58,207 nt of DNA from Deltaproteobacteria bacterium (GCA_029262535.1 JAJCZF010000081.1:1-58207); one strand, 5' to 3'. Shown: positions 26,530-36,110, counted from the first letter of the stretch. The notes: a model not told the origin generated them from the sequence alone. Numbers and translations: made by a program.

Positions 26530-26818
26530 CGCACACAGACGGTCGTCTGTTTTATTTCGCGCAGGCGGTTTTCTGACTTCTGATAGCTCTATATCCGCGT
26601 CTTAAGCTCATCGCATCCGCACAGACCGTCGCAGCACAGTGTGCGGGGCCAATTTCGCGGGGTAATTTTCCAGATGGCTGACATCTTCTTACCCGCGTCT
26701 TAAGCTCATCGCATCCGAACTACCCCACACGCACACAGAGTCGTCTCTTTTATTTCGCGGATAAGGTTTTTAAGACCTGATAGCTCTATACCCGCGTTTT
26801 GAGATCATCGCGTCCGTA
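26530..26818 (+). repeat. three tandem copies of a ~99-bp repeat, including palindromic copy C
   Basis: The block CCGCGTCTTAAGCTCATCGC occurs at 26593, 26692 and (with changes) 26791, a spacing of 99 bases each time. Upstream of it in each unit is TTTCGCG (about 26555, 26653, 26753). In unit 2, TTTCGCGGGGTAA and TTACCCGCG can pair. Units 1 and 3 also share ACACAGA..GTCT..TTTTATTTCGCG, where the base-paired arms differ but remain complementary. Unit 2 instead carries CACAGTGTGCGGGGCCAATT (26635-26654), the core of the dispersed repeat. Confidence 0.75.
26535..26557 (+). terminator. rpmB terminator
   Basis: ACAGAC and GTCTGT pair around a GGTC loop and are followed by TTTATTT, six bases after the rpmB stop. 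This is a short but standard intrinsic terminator. It forms part of the first 99-bp repeat unit. Confidence 0.65.
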
Positions 26819-26908
26819 CTGCAAAGACCCTTACAACGGCCCCGCCAGAGGCCAAAACCGAAACGCTCTATATAGGCGCCGAGGTGCGCCTTATTCTTTC
26901 CCGGTTCT

Positions 26909-27298
26909 CTATAATACCGCCACCCCATCTATCTCAACGAGCGCGCCCTTTGGAAGAGACGCGACCTCTACAGTTGCGCGCGCCGGATATGGCTCTTTAA
27001 AATACTCTCCGTAGATGGCGTTAATCTCTAAGAAATCCGACATATCTTTTAAATAGACCGTAGTCTTGACGACGCTCTCCATGGCAAGTCCGGCCCCGGT
27101 TATCACGGCCTTGAGATTTTCCATAACGCGCCTTGTCTGCGGGCCGACGCCACCCTCTACCATCTCCGCCGTAGCGGGGTCGAGCCCTATCTGACCCGAA
27201 AGGTAAAGCGTTCCGTGCGCAACCACCGCCTGTGAATAGGGTCCAATGGCGTCCGGCGCAAGGTCGGTCGCTATCGCCTTTTTGACTTCTTCAACCAT
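26909..27298 (-). CDS. ridA: RidA family reactive intermediate deaminase
   Basis: The 129-residue protein has the RidA pattern: APDAIGPYSQAV, YLSGQIGLDPAT, a central VYLKDMSDF and the C-terminal signature PARATVEVASLPKGALVEID with the catalytic Arg. It hydrolyses reactive enamine/imine intermediates such as 2-aminoacrylate released by PLP enzymes. AAAGGTG lies nine bases before the ATG and overlaps the end of relA, with a 5-base gap between genes, so the two are co-transcribed. It is a homotrimer in studied cases. Confidence 0.94.
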   Translation of the reverse strand: MVEEVKKAIATDLAPDAIGPYSQAVVAHGTLYLSGQIGLDPATAEMVEGGVGPQTRRVMENLKAVITGAGLAMESVVKTTVYLKDMSDFLEINAIYGEYFKEPYPARATVEVASLPKGALVEIDGVAVL

Positions 27299-27303
27299 CT
27301 TAT

Positions 27304-29472
27304 TTACACCTTTATCCTTTCGACCTTGGTGACCTTCTTTATCTTCAAGAGCGCCTTCATAACACCCTTCAGGTGTTTGGTATCTTTGACCTCTATCTCA
27401 AATATATTTATGGCCCTGCCGTCCGGGGTCGTCTTAATATCGGCGCTCCTGACATTCGAATCGGACTGGTTTATAGCGTCACTCATGGCGGCAAGCAGCC
27501 CCTTTGCGTTCAGACATTCTACCCTTATCTTTACGGGCCTCGTTAGATCCTGGTCCTTTTGCCACTCTACATCTATACGCCTTTCGGGATCGACATTCAA
27601 GAGGTTCTGGCACGAAGACATATGCACGGCCACGCCCTGCCCGTGTGATATAAAACCCATGATATCGTCGCCCGGCAGCGGATTGCAGCACCTGGCGAAC
27701 CTTACCATTATGTCGTCGTCGACCCCCTTGACCTGCACGCCGCCGGTCTGCGGCTTCTGCTTACTCTTAAAGCGGTTAAGCACCGAGCGGAACCTCGAGA
27801 CCTTTTTATCCCGCATCTTTTCGAGCTTTTCGGGGGGGAGCAGTTTTCCGAGCAACGTGTTGATAGGGATCTTGCCAAAGCCGATATTCATCTCAAGATC
27901 GGCAATGTCGGCAAGGCCAAACTCCTTTTTGGCAACGCTCTCAAGCTCGCCGTTTATAATGAGGCGGGCATAAACCAAATCATACTTCTTGAATTCCTGC
28001 TCGCATATATCACGACCAAGAGCGATCGACATCCTCTGCTCCTCGTCTCGCAACCAGTGCCTGATCCTTGTCCTTGCCTTAGAGGTTACTACAAAGTTGA
28101 GCCATTCTTTACTCGGATGGTGATTTTCGCTCGTTATTATCTCGACGACATTTCCATTGCGAAGGCGATGGCGAAGCGGGACGAGCCTGCCGTCGACCTT
28201 GGCCCCTGCGCAGTTATGTCCTATATCCGTATGAATGGCATATGCAAAATCTATGGGCGAGGCCCCGACCGGAAGCTCCTTGACGGAGCCCTGCGGGGTA
28301 AAGACAAATACCTCTTCCGGGAAGAGATCGACCTTAACCGTATCCATGAACTCGCCGGAATCCTTAAGGTCCTTTTGCCACTCAAGAAGTTGTCTGAGCC
28401 ACGCGAAGGCAGAGCCTTCCTGATTATCATGAGCCTTGCCCTCCTTGTACATCCAGTGGGCCGCGATGCCGTACTCGGCTACGCGATGCATCTCCTCGGT
28501 CCTTATCTGTATCTCCATCCTCTCGCCTTCCGGACCGATAACAGTCGTATGGAGCGATTGATAGAGATTTGGCTTAGGTATGCCGATATAATCTTTAAAA
28601 CGGCCCGGCACGGGTCTCCAGGCCGAATGCACGATACCGAGAGCTGCGTAACAGTCCCTTACCGAATCTACTATTAAACGAAAACCGATGAGATCATGGA
28701 TCTTATCAAACTCGATATCCTGATCTTCCATCTTTTTATAGATACCGTAAAGGTGCTTGGGGCGACCGGTGATCGTGCCTTCGATACCGTATTCGGAGAG
28801 TTTCGTCTCTATCTCACCCATTACCTTATCTATATAAAGCTCGCGCTCATTACCGAGCCTCTCGGTCATCATGACGAGCCTGCCGTACTTTTCCGGCTCA
28901 AGGTATTTAAAAGAGAGATCTTCGAGTTCCGCCTTCACCCAGCCTATGCCTATACGGTTCGCTATGGGCGCATAGATATCCATGGTCTCGCGCGCAATCT
29001 TACGCCTCTTATCCGGGCGAAGCGGCTCAAGGGTTCTCATATTATGAAGCCTGTCGGCAAGTTTTACGATGATAACTCGTATATCCCTGGCCATGGCGAT
29101 CAGTATCTTCCTAAAATTCTCCGCTTCATGATCCTCCTTCTTATCAAAGGAGATACGGCTGATCTTCGTAAGGCCGTCTACGAGCAGGGCGACATCGGCG
29201 CCAAAGACCTCTTCGATCTTCTCGACCGTAGTGTGAGTGTCCTCTACCGTGTCGTGGAGCAGGCCCGTGGCGACGGTATCCGGGTCCATCTTTAGCGTCG
29301 TGAGAATATTGGCTACTTCGAGGGGGTGCATCAAGTAGGGCTCGCCCGTTACGCGAGTCTGTCCCTTGTGGACCATGCCGGAAAAGACATAGGCCTTTTT
29401 TACGATGTCGAGGTCGGCCTCCGGTTGATAGAGAGAGACCTTTTCGAGTATATCTTCGAGACGAACTACCAT
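27304..29472 (-). CDS. RelA/SpoT bifunctional (p)ppGpp synthetase/hydrolase
   Basis: The 722-residue protein has the long Rel layout. The HD hydrolase domain (about 25-200) keeps its metal ligands (MVHKGQTRV, LLHDTVEDT), so it should degrade ppGpp. The synthetase domain (about 235-350) has HDLIGFRLIVDS and GRFKDYIGIPKPNLYQSLHT. These are followed by TGS (about 385-445), a helical and zinc-finger-like region (FARCCNPLPGDDI) and a C-terminal ACT domain. Both activities thus appear intact, as in the single Rel of most non-gammaproteobacterial species. It controls the stringent response on ribosomes. No clear ribosome site precedes the ATG. It is divergent from PBP1A and co-transcribed with ridA. 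Confidence 0.94.
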   Translation of the reverse strand: MVVRLEDILEKVSLYQPEADLDIVKKAYVFSGMVHKGQTRVTGEPYLMHPLEVANILTTLKMDPDTVATGLLHDTVEDTHTTVEKIEEVFGADVALLVDGLTKISRISFDKKEDHEAENFRKILIAMARDIRVIIVKLADRLHNMRTLEPLRPDKRRKIARETMDIYAPIANRIGIGWVKAELEDLSFKYLEPEKYGRLVMMTERLGNERELYIDKVMGEIETKLSEYGIEGTITGRPKHLYGIYKKMEDQDIEFDKIHDLIGFRLIVDSVRDCYAALGIVHSAWRPVPGRFKDYIGIPKPNLYQSLHTTVIGPEGERMEIQIRTEEMHRVAEYGIAAHWMYKEGKAHDNQEGSAFAWLRQLLEWQKDLKDSGEFMDTVKVDLFPEEVFVFTPQGSVKELPVGASPIDFAYAIHTDIGHNCAGAKVDGRLVPLRHRLRNGNVVEIITSENHHPSKEWLNFVVTSKARTRIRHWLRDEEQRMSIALGRDICEQEFKKYDLVYARLIINGELESVAKKEFGLADIADLEMNIGFGKIPINTLLGKLLPPEKLEKMRDKKVSRFRSVLNRFKSKQKPQTGGVQVKGVDDDIMVRFARCCNPLPGDDIMGFISHGQGVAVHMSSCQNLLNVDPERRIDVEWQKDQDLTRPVKIRVECLNAKGLLAAMSDAINQSDSNVRSADIKTTPDGRAINIFEIEVKDTKHLKGVMKALLKIKKVTKVERIKV

Positions 29473-29562
29473 TAATACAACTTATACTAAAAACTACTTG
29501 TTTTCAATAGAGTTTCGTCTCTAATACGATATAAATAAAAAAACCTTCGTTAGTCGCCTGAA

Positions 29563-29594
29563 CAGGGATTTCCTTGCGCCCGTCCCTGCTTTTT
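29563..29594 (+). other. terminator-like hairpin upstream of the PBP1A gene
   Basis: CAGGGA and TCCCTG pair around a 14-base loop and are followed by CTTTTTG. No plus-strand gene lies upstream to be terminated, so this may be an attenuator in the PBP1A leader or a chance structure. Confidence 0.35.
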
Positions 29595-29660
29595 GATAAA
29601 ATTTAATATTATCTTTTGAATAATGAGATAAATAAATCCATACTACGATATTAAGAAACC

Positions 29661-32180
29661 ATGCGGATACTCAAAAGGCTGATCCAGGCCGTTATTCTAC
29701 TCATATTTATCTCCATCGCGGCTGCGGGAGGTGGATTTTATTATTTCACCAGAGATCTGCCTTCCGTTGCGGTCTTAAGGGAGTATAATCCGAGCCTTTC
29801 AACGCGCGTCTATTCGTCCGACGGCGCGCTTTCGGGAGAGTTCTTCATAGAACGCCGCGTAGTGGTGCCGCTCTCACGCATGCCAGACCACCTCATACAG
29901 GCCTTTCTATCTGCCGAAGACGCCAAGTTCTTCGAACATGAAGGGCTCGACTTCTCAAGTATCTTTCGCGCCATGTATAAAAACCTCAAGGCCGGCAAGA
30001 TCACCCAGGGCGCCTCTACCATCACCCAGCAGGTCGCAAAGAACTTTTTCCTATCCTCTGAAAAAAAATACTCTAGAAAGATCCGCGAGGCCGTCATGGC
30101 CTATCAGATCGAAAAGAGTTTCTCCAAGGACGAGATACTGCACCTCTACCTGAACCAGATATATTTCGGAAACGGCGCCTACGGCGTACAGGCCGCGAGC
30201 GAAACCTACTATGGAAAAGACGTTAACGAACTTACCATAGCCGAATCCGCGCTACTTGCGGGCCTGCCGAAGGCCCCCAGCAGATACTCGCCCAACAGGA
30301 ATTATGCCGGGGCAAAGAAACGCCAGGAATTCGTCTTAAGCCGCATGGTCGAAGAACGCTATCTGACAAAGACAGAGGCGGCAAGATCGGCCGCCGACCC
30401 GATTCTTCTAACCGACAAGATAACGCAAGAGAATATAGTCGGCGCATATTTCCTTGAACATGTCAGGAGATATATCGAAGAGAAATACGGACAGGACCGC
30501 CTCTACAAGGGCGGGCTCCGGGTCTATACCACCATGGACGTCAATCTTCAAAAGATAGCCACCGGGGCCGTAAGAAAAGGGCTTGAAGACCACGACCGCA
30601 GGCGCGGATACCGGGGACCGATGGCCGCTCTTGAGAACCCGTTCGAGATCGAAACATTCTTAAAAGAGACAGACAATAAAGTTCGGGAAGGCGCGCTCAA
30701 GTTAGGACCCGTCTATACAGGTATAGTGACCTACGTTGACAATGAAAAAAAATCCCTGAATCTATCGGTCGGACGTTTTGTCGGCACCGTAACAAAAAAA
30801 GAACTCAAGTGGGCGGGGCGATATAATATGTCCGGCAACCCGGAGGCCCAGAGCGCAAAGGTAGACCCCTTAAAGCTCTTCAAGGTCGGTGACATCATAC
30901 AGGTACGCGTAAAGAGACTGCCTAAAGAGATAAACGAGTCCATCAAGTTCAGCCTCTATCAGGAACCGAAGGCCGAGGCCGCCCTGCTCGTCATGGACAC
31001 TTCGACCGGCCACATCACCGCCATGGTCGGCGGTTACGACTTTACAAAGAGCGAATATAACCGCGCCTTCCAGTCGAGACGCCAGCCCGGAAGCGCATTT
31101 AAGCCTATCATCTACGCCTCCGCCCTCGATAAGGGGTACACGCCCGCCTCCATAGTGGTCGACTCTCCCATAATTTTTGAAGAAGAGGTGCAAAAAAAGA
31201 TTGAAGAGATCGCCGCCGGTGACGAAGCCGGCCTGGTAATGACCCCGGAAATAGAAGAAACCGAAGAGGAGATAGAAGACGAAGAACCGCTCATGCATGT
31301 CTGGCGACCGAGAAACTATTCTCAAAAGTTCTACGGCCCGACGACCATAAGGCACGCCCTTACCAAATCAAGAAATGTCATAACCATAAAAGTCCTAAGG
31401 GATATCGGCGTGAGCAGCGCCATCAAGTACGCCAGAAAGCTCGGCATCCAGTCGCCTCTGGCGCGCGACCTCTCGCTTGCGCTCGGCTCCTCGGCCGTAA
31501 CGCTCCTGGAGATGTCTACGACATTTGCGACCTTCGACAATCTCGGACGCAGGCCCGAGCCGTTATTCGTGACAAGGGTCACCGATAACAAAGGACGTAT
31601 TCTCGAAGACAATGCGCCCACCTCAACCCAGGTAATCAGTCCTGCAACCGCCTACATAATGACAAGCCTTCTTCAAGGGGTCGTGCAAAACGGCACCGGC
31701 TGGAGGGCAAAGTCCATTAAGAGACCAAGCGCCGGCAAGACCGGCACGACCAACAACCTGAACGACGCATGGTACGTGGGTTTCATACCCGGCATGGTCG
31801 CGGGCGCATGGATAGGTTACGACGGAGAGAGGCCGCTTGGCAAGCACGAGACAGGCAGCAAGGCCGCGGCCCCGATATGGGTAAAGTTCATGAAGGACGC
31901 GATGAAGGACAAACCGGTAAAGAACTTCACCATGCCCGACGGCGTGGAGTTTGCCAAGATAGACCCGAAGACGGGGTTGCTTGCAACGCCCGGCACGGCA
32001 GAGCCGCTCTTCGAAGTCTTCAAGGTAGGCACCAAACCTACGAAATACTCAGCTGAAAAGGCAACGTCGGTGCAAGAACCCGACTTCCTGATGATGGACG
32101 CCGGAGAGGAAATCCCCGAAAGAGAGAGTACGGTTCCGTCCTCGCCGCTCTCTCCAACAACCCCTACCAGCCCTCTTTAA
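29661..32180 (+). CDS. mrcA: class A penicillin-binding protein 1A
   Basis: The 839-residue bifunctional peptidoglycan synthase has an N-terminal membrane anchor (about 7-28), a GT51 glycosyltransferase domain (SAEDAKFFEHEGLD with catalytic Glu, GASTITQQVAKN, EIYLNQIYFG-like LNQIYFGNGAYG) and a transpeptidase domain. The penicillin-binding motifs are QPGSAFKP (Ser 478), SRN in TKSRNVITIK, and GKTGTTNN. It polymerises lipid II and crosslinks the strands in the periplasm. Between SxxK and SxN is an unusually acidic stretch (about 517-550, rich in Glu/Asp), and the C-terminus is a Ser/Pro/Thr-rich tail. The start ATG has a weak ribosome site. The 3' end overlaps the convergent phosphoesterase gene by 17 bases. 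Confidence 0.95.
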   Translation: MRILKRLIQAVILLIFISIAAAGGGFYYFTRDLPSVAVLREYNPSLSTRVYSSDGALSGEFFIERRVVVPLSRMPDHLIQAFLSAEDAKFFEHEGLDFSSIFRAMYKNLKAGKITQGASTITQQVAKNFFLSSEKKYSRKIREAVMAYQIEKSFSKDEILHLYLNQIYFGNGAYGVQAASETYYGKDVNELTIAESALLAGLPKAPSRYSPNRNYAGAKKRQEFVLSRMVEERYLTKTEAARSAADPILLTDKITQENIVGAYFLEHVRRYIEEKYGQDRLYKGGLRVYTTMDVNLQKIATGAVRKGLEDHDRRRGYRGPMAALENPFEIETFLKETDNKVREGALKLGPVYTGIVTYVDNEKKSLNLSVGRFVGTVTKKELKWAGRYNMSGNPEAQSAKVDPLKLFKVGDIIQVRVKRLPKEINESIKFSLYQEPKAEAALLVMDTSTGHITAMVGGYDFTKSEYNRAFQSRRQPGSAFKPIIYASALDKGYTPASIVVDSPIIFEEEVQKKIEEIAAGDEAGLVMTPEIEETEEEIEDEEPLMHVWRPRNYSQKFYGPTTIRHALTKSRNVITIKVLRDIGVSSAIKYARKLGIQSPLARDLSLALGSSAVTLLEMSTTFATFDNLGRRPEPLFVTRVTDNKGRILEDNAPTSTQVISPATAYIMTSLLQGVVQNGTGWRAKSIKRPSAGKTGTTNNLNDAWYVGFIPGMVAGAWIGYDGERPLGKHETGSKAAAPIWVKFMKDAMKDKPVKNFTMPDGVEFAKIDPKTGLLATPGTAEPLFEVFKVGTKPTKYSAEKATSVQEPDFLMMDAGEEIPERESTVPSSPLSPTTPTSPL

Positions 32181-32910
32181 GCCTCCTTGCCAAAGAGGCC
32201 GGAAGGCCGGCCTTGGATACCTTCTCTACCGCTTCGTTGAGGTCATAGGAAACCCTCTTAAAAGAGACAGTAGCCTTATCCGTATCGTAAATAATATAGG
32301 CGGCGCGAGTATCACCGTCGCGCGGCTGGCCGACCGAACCCGGATTTATCAGATACATGGAAAGTGCGCGAAGATTCAAATCATACTCCTTACCTTCGCC
32401 GCGCACGCCGACAACGATATCGCCATTGACCGCGTAAACGCCCGGCATATGCGTATGTCCGAAAAAACATAGTTTGCTGCCGCCGCGTTTATTCATAAGG
32501 CCAAAGTTCCAGGCCGCCGTCTCCTCGGTATAGATATATTCGTCATATGAATCGAGAGAGCCGTGAATAATAAGGAAATCGTCGCCGATATCGAGTGTTA
32601 AGGGAAGTGTGCGAAGAAAGTTCTTGTTCTCAAAAGAGAGTTTGTTGCGGGTCCAGAGAATGGCCTCGCGCGCCTTGGCGTTAAAGTTTGCAGGCTCCTG
32701 AAGCCCGGCTGCGCGACTATCGTGATTGCCGATCACGGTCTTGATATTACGTTCCCGTATAAGGGTGATAGATTCGTTCGGGTCGGCATTATAACCCACG
32801 ATATCACCGAGACAGACTATCTCGTCCACGGACTGTTCGTCGATATCCGACAAGACCGCAGTGAGAGCCTCCAGGTTGGAATGTATGTCTGACATTACGG
32901 CATATCGCAT
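32164..32910 (-). CDS. YfcE-like metallophosphoesterase
   Basis: The 248-residue protein carries the calcineurin-like metal-binding motifs in order: MSDIHSNLEAL (DxH), CLGDIVGYN (GD), IGNHDSRA (GNHD), IIHGS and FGHTHMPG (GHTH). This set predicts a two-metal phosphodiesterase or phosphatase; the substrate is unknown. Related small proteins include diadenosine-tetraphosphate and cyclic-nucleotide phosphatases. It is transcribed toward PBP1A and the coding ends overlap by 17 bases. No ribosome site is obvious before the ATG, and the repeat element D lies upstream. Confidence 0.9.
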   Translation of the reverse strand: MRYAVMSDIHSNLEALTAVLSDIDEQSVDEIVCLGDIVGYNADPNESITLIRERNIKTVIGNHDSRAAGLQEPANFNAKAREAILWTRNKLSFENKNFLRTLPLTLDIGDDFLIIHGSLDSYDEYIYTEETAAWNFGLMNKRGGSKLCFFGHTHMPGVYAVNGDIVVGVRGEGKEYDLNLRALSMYLINPGSVGQPRDGDTRAAYIIYDTDKATVSFKRVSYDLNEAVEKVSKAGLPASLARRLKEGW

Positions 32911-33016
32911 ATGTATTAGATACTTTTATTTTCCGCGCACGCGCAAGTAGACACAATTGCAAGGCCTTCTACAAATTTCCCCTTCCGCGCGCTACATATT
33001 TTCAGCTACTAGAAAC

Positions 33017-33047
33017 TTACCCCGCGAAATTGGTTGCACACACTGTG
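33017..33047 (-). repeat. dispersed palindromic repeat, copy D
   Basis: Read on the minus strand this stretch matches 26635-26664 (copy C) at all but about four of 31 positions, including the CCAATTTCGCGGGGTAA core. Related GC-rich palindromic sequence continues on either side (32930-33075, for example CCGCGCGC and GCGCACAGCGCGC). It lies in the spacer between the phosphoesterase and the 100-aa zinc protein. Confidence 0.7.
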
Positions 33048-33075
33048 TGCCGCAAGATTGGCCGCGCGCTGTGCG

Positions 33076-33378
33076 CTAGTGGATGGTGCCTTTGCTTTCC
33101 TGATATTCGAAGTTTGGACGGCCATTTTGGAAGGGGTCACTCTTGAACTTCTCCCTGCACTCACTACAGAGGATATAGTACTGAACCTGATAGACCTCTT
33201 CCTCAAGACTCTCTTCGCTCATCTCATCCACCACATCAAGGAGCTCACCTATGCCTTCCTCAATATCTCCCTCGTACTCGTCGAGATAACCGTCAAAATC
33301 CGCAAAACTTCTGAGTTCGACTATATATTTAAGGCTGCCTTCCTTGAGTTCCTTATTGCAGCAATTACACCTTGTCAT
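33076..33378 (-). CDS. small acidic protein with four-Cys zinc site, function unknown
   Basis: The 100-residue protein has an N-terminal CNCCNKEL and, about 60 residues later, CSECREKF, which together can bind one zinc ion. The linker between them is strongly acidic (YLDEYEGDIEEGIGELLDVV). I do not recognise a family. The two Cys pairs and the Phe/Tyr pattern suggest a small zinc-ribbon fold. It lies alone between the phosphoesterase and the helicase. The following spacer contains the dispersed repeat. Confidence 0.7.
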   Translation of the reverse strand: MTRCNCCNKELKEGSLKYIVELRSFADFDGYLDEYEGDIEEGIGELLDVVDEMSEESLEEEVYQVQYYILCSECREKFKSDPFQNGRPNFEYQESKGTIH

Positions 33379-33593
33379 ATCAATGCCTTTTAATTTATGA
33401 GATGGTAATACGGCCCCTTGAAAGGCGCACGTTTGACATTCAATGATACCCTTTTTGCGAAGCTTATGTCAACCGGCACGCTCTATAGAGACGCTTCCGT
33501 ATAGGAGCGCTTGCTCTTATTTATGCCTCACGGATTGAGCGCTTCTCCAAGTTGTTATTTGCAACTCAAAAATGTTACTTTAAAGAGATGAAG

Positions 33594-35816
33594 ATGAAGG
33601 ACTTTATAAGCGAGATCGAGGGGAGCGACGAGTTCCGCGAGGTCACATGGCGAGAACGCATCAGGCCGCGCCCGGCAGGGATTGCCGAGCCCTCCGGCCC
33701 TCTTTCGGAAAAGACCAAACTCGCCTTAAAGGCCGCCGGTATCGATTCGCTTTACAAACATCAGGCAGAGGCAATAGATATAGTGCGCTCCGGTGAGAAT
33801 CCCGTCGTCATGACGCCCACAGCCAGCGGCAAGAGCCTCGTATATAATCTCTCTGTTATAGAAGATATCCAAAGTGACCCGGATGCCAAGGCCCTCTATA
33901 TATTCCCACTCAAAGGACTCATACACGACCAGTTCAAGGGGCTGTCGGAACTAAACAAATCACTCGGCCTCGAAAACCTCTGCGCGATATACGACGGAGA
34001 TACCAACTCGTACAGGCGTAAGAAGATCAGGGATAATCCGCCGTCGATCATCCTGACCAACCCGGATATGGTCCATCTTGCGCTAAACGCCTTTCACCCG
34101 CGCTGGGAACATTTTTTTAAAAATCTAAAGTATATCGTCATCGACGAGATACACGCATATCGCGGGGTATTCGGCTCTCACGTCGCTCATCTACTTAGAA
34201 GGCTACGGCGCATCGCCGCGCACTACGGCGCGGCGCCGCGCTTTATCGCATGCTCTGCGACCATCGCCAACCCGCTAGGGCTCGCCAATATGTTGACCGG
34301 CCTGGACTTTAAACTTATCACAGAGACCGGCGCCCCCACCGGGCGTAAAGACTTCATATTTCTCGACCCTGAAAAGAGCCCCTATACCGTTGCGACGAAA
34401 CTCTTCATACGCGCCGTTCGCGCCGGTTTTAAGACAATCGCCTTTACAAAATCAAGAAAGATCACGGAGCTAATGCATAAGTGGGTTTCGGACAGCGCGC
34501 CGGAGCTTTCTCCTTTTGTAAGCTCCTATCGCGCAGGGTTCCTTCCAGAAGAGAGGCGTGAGATCGAAGGCCGTCTCTTCTCCGGAGAGCTTAAGGGCGT
34601 AATCTCCACCAGCGCCCTCGAACTCGGCGTTGATATCGGCGGGCTCGATCTCTGCATCCTGGTCGGTTATCCCGGCTCCGTAAGTTCTACCTGGCAAAGG
34701 GCCGGTCGCGTCGGGCGGTCCGGGCGCGATTCGCTCGTTATCATGATCGCGCTCGAAGACGCGCTCGATAAATATTTCATGCGAAACCCGGATAACTTCT
34801 TTACCAGAAGCACGGAAGCGGCGCTTCTCGACACTACAAACGAGCCCATAAAAAAGGCCCATCTCCTTTCGGCGACCAGTGAGCTGAACCTATCTCGAAA
34901 CGATTCAGTATACGATCTCAGCGGTGAACAACCTGAACTGGCGGCGCTTGAAGAAGAGGGCAAGGTACGCTACTGGACAAACGGCCAGATATGGTACTCG
35001 CGCAGAAAGAACCCGCACCGCCACGTAAATATACGCGAGACAGGTTCGAGCTATTCCATCATGGACGAGGATAAAAAACTGATAGGAAAGACGAGCCAGC
35101 GCAAGGTCCTGCACGAGCTGCACCCCGGAGCAATCTACCTGCACAGAGGCAATCAGTACGTGGTCATCTCTCTGCATACTGCAAAACGCGAGGTCACGGT
35201 ACGGCCTGCATATGTCAACTACTACACCGTGCCCGAGACCAACGAAGAGACCGAAATACTTACTGTAGAAGAAGAACGTAGGCTGGGCCCGCTTGTCATT
35301 AAACGCGGTCAACTCCGTGTAACCGAGCTGGTCACCGGTTACTTTATAAAAGATATCTACACCCGCGAGGTAATAAAGACACACTTTCTCGATCTGCCGG
35401 AAGAGATATTCACCACCAGGGGCATCTGGTTTGAGGTACCGGACTCGCTCACAACGGAGATAGGCGATCTTGGCTTCTCCGTACCCGGCTCTCTTCACGC
35501 CCTCGAACACTCGCTCATAGCCGCCCTACCCTTATTCGCCCTATGCGATCGTATGGATCTCGGAGGCGTAAGTTACCCGTGGAATCCGCAGCTTAATAAT
35601 GCCGCAATTTTCGTATACGACGGCCACGAAGGCGGCATCGGGCTCACGCACCGGGGCTTTGACACCGCCCCGAACTGGTTCGGAGCAACAGAAAAACTCA
35701 TGGCCGATTGCCCGTGTGAGATCGCCTGCCCATCATGCACGCAAGACCCGCACTGCGGAAACGCGAACGACCCCCTCGACAAACGCGGAGCCTTGCATAT
35801 ACTGGCACAATTTTAA
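33594..35816 (+). CDS. DEAD/DEAH-box helicase with DUF1998 zinc domain (MrfA/YprA-like)
   Basis: The 741-residue protein has Walker A TPTASGKSLVYN, the DEAH-type box DEIHAYRGVFGSH, SATIANP (motif III), GVISTSALELGVDIGG and QRAGRVGRSGR (motifs V and VI). At the C-terminus is the DUF1998 region, with four Cys in CPCEIACPSCTQDPHCGN. This layout matches MrfA/YprA and the Hrq1 group, DNA helicases linked to repair of crosslinks and mitomycin damage. I choose the ATG at 33594, which has AAAGAG at proper spacing; the frame is open further upstream, to a TTG at 33552, with another ATG at 33588. It stands alone on the plus strand. Confidence 0.88.
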   Translation: MKDFISEIEGSDEFREVTWRERIRPRPAGIAEPSGPLSEKTKLALKAAGIDSLYKHQAEAIDIVRSGENPVVMTPTASGKSLVYNLSVIEDIQSDPDAKALYIFPLKGLIHDQFKGLSELNKSLGLENLCAIYDGDTNSYRRKKIRDNPPSIILTNPDMVHLALNAFHPRWEHFFKNLKYIVIDEIHAYRGVFGSHVAHLLRRLRRIAAHYGAAPRFIACSATIANPLGLANMLTGLDFKLITETGAPTGRKDFIFLDPEKSPYTVATKLFIRAVRAGFKTIAFTKSRKITELMHKWVSDSAPELSPFVSSYRAGFLPEERREIEGRLFSGELKGVISTSALELGVDIGGLDLCILVGYPGSVSSTWQRAGRVGRSGRDSLVIMIALEDALDKYFMRNPDNFFTRSTEAALLDTTNEPIKKAHLLSATSELNLSRNDSVYDLSGEQPELAALEEEGKVRYWTNGQIWYSRRKNPHRHVNIRETGSSYSIMDEDKKLIGKTSQRKVLHELHPGAIYLHRGNQYVVISLHTAKREVTVRPAYVNYYTVPETNEETEILTVEEERRLGPLVIKRGQLRVTELVTGYFIKDIYTREVIKTHFLDLPEEIFTTRGIWFEVPDSLTTEIGDLGFSVPGSLHALEHSLIAALPLFALCDRMDLGGVSYPWNPQLNNAAIFVYDGHEGGIGLTHRGFDTAPNWFGATEKLMADCPCEIACPSCTQDPHCGNANDPLDKRGALHILAQF

Positions 35817-36110
35817 GACAAGTACGCGGGGGGAGAATCTTCATGCAGAAAGATTCCATCCCGAGTAGATAACTTAAGTCCGTGCCAATAAATCTATCAA
35901 ATTTAAAAGAAGACAAAATGGAAAGCGGCCCGCCTTCGACAAGAGCTTACTCCTGACAAAGACGGACCGTGTGGGGGCTTTTTTAAGAGGCAACTATGCC
36001 TCAACAGAGACCGAACAAGAAGTTACGCTACCTCCGCCATGGTTCTCGCGAAGGCACCTGTAGTGTCGGTTTCCAACTCTTAATTTTTACCGGTAACCTT
36101 AAAAATGCCT
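35817..36110. other. intergenic region, hairpins but no gene seen
   Basis: About 290 bases between the helicase and the 79-aa gene. It contains a hairpin of GAATCTT and AAGATTC (35837-35859) and one of GAGGCA and TGCCTC (35987-36002), the latter preceded by a run of six T. Neither is a standard terminator in the direction of the flanking genes. A small RNA is possible but not supported by any recognised motif. Confidence 0.4.

Larger units (their letters stand above)
26529..26908. other. non-coding region of tandem repeats between rpmB and ridA
   Basis: About 380 bases filled mainly by three tandem copies of a 99-bp unit (26530-26818) with an rpmB terminator in the first. The final 90 bases (26819-26908) show no repeat or gene. 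Confidence 0.6.

Noticed and set aside
26530..26818. CRISPR array
   Set aside because: The repeated unit is 99 bp with diverged copies and no constant-repeat/variable-spacer pattern; no cas genes are present.
35817..36110. 6S or tmRNA-like small RNA after the helicase
   Set aside because: Hairpins are present but none of the conserved blocks of those RNAs could be found.
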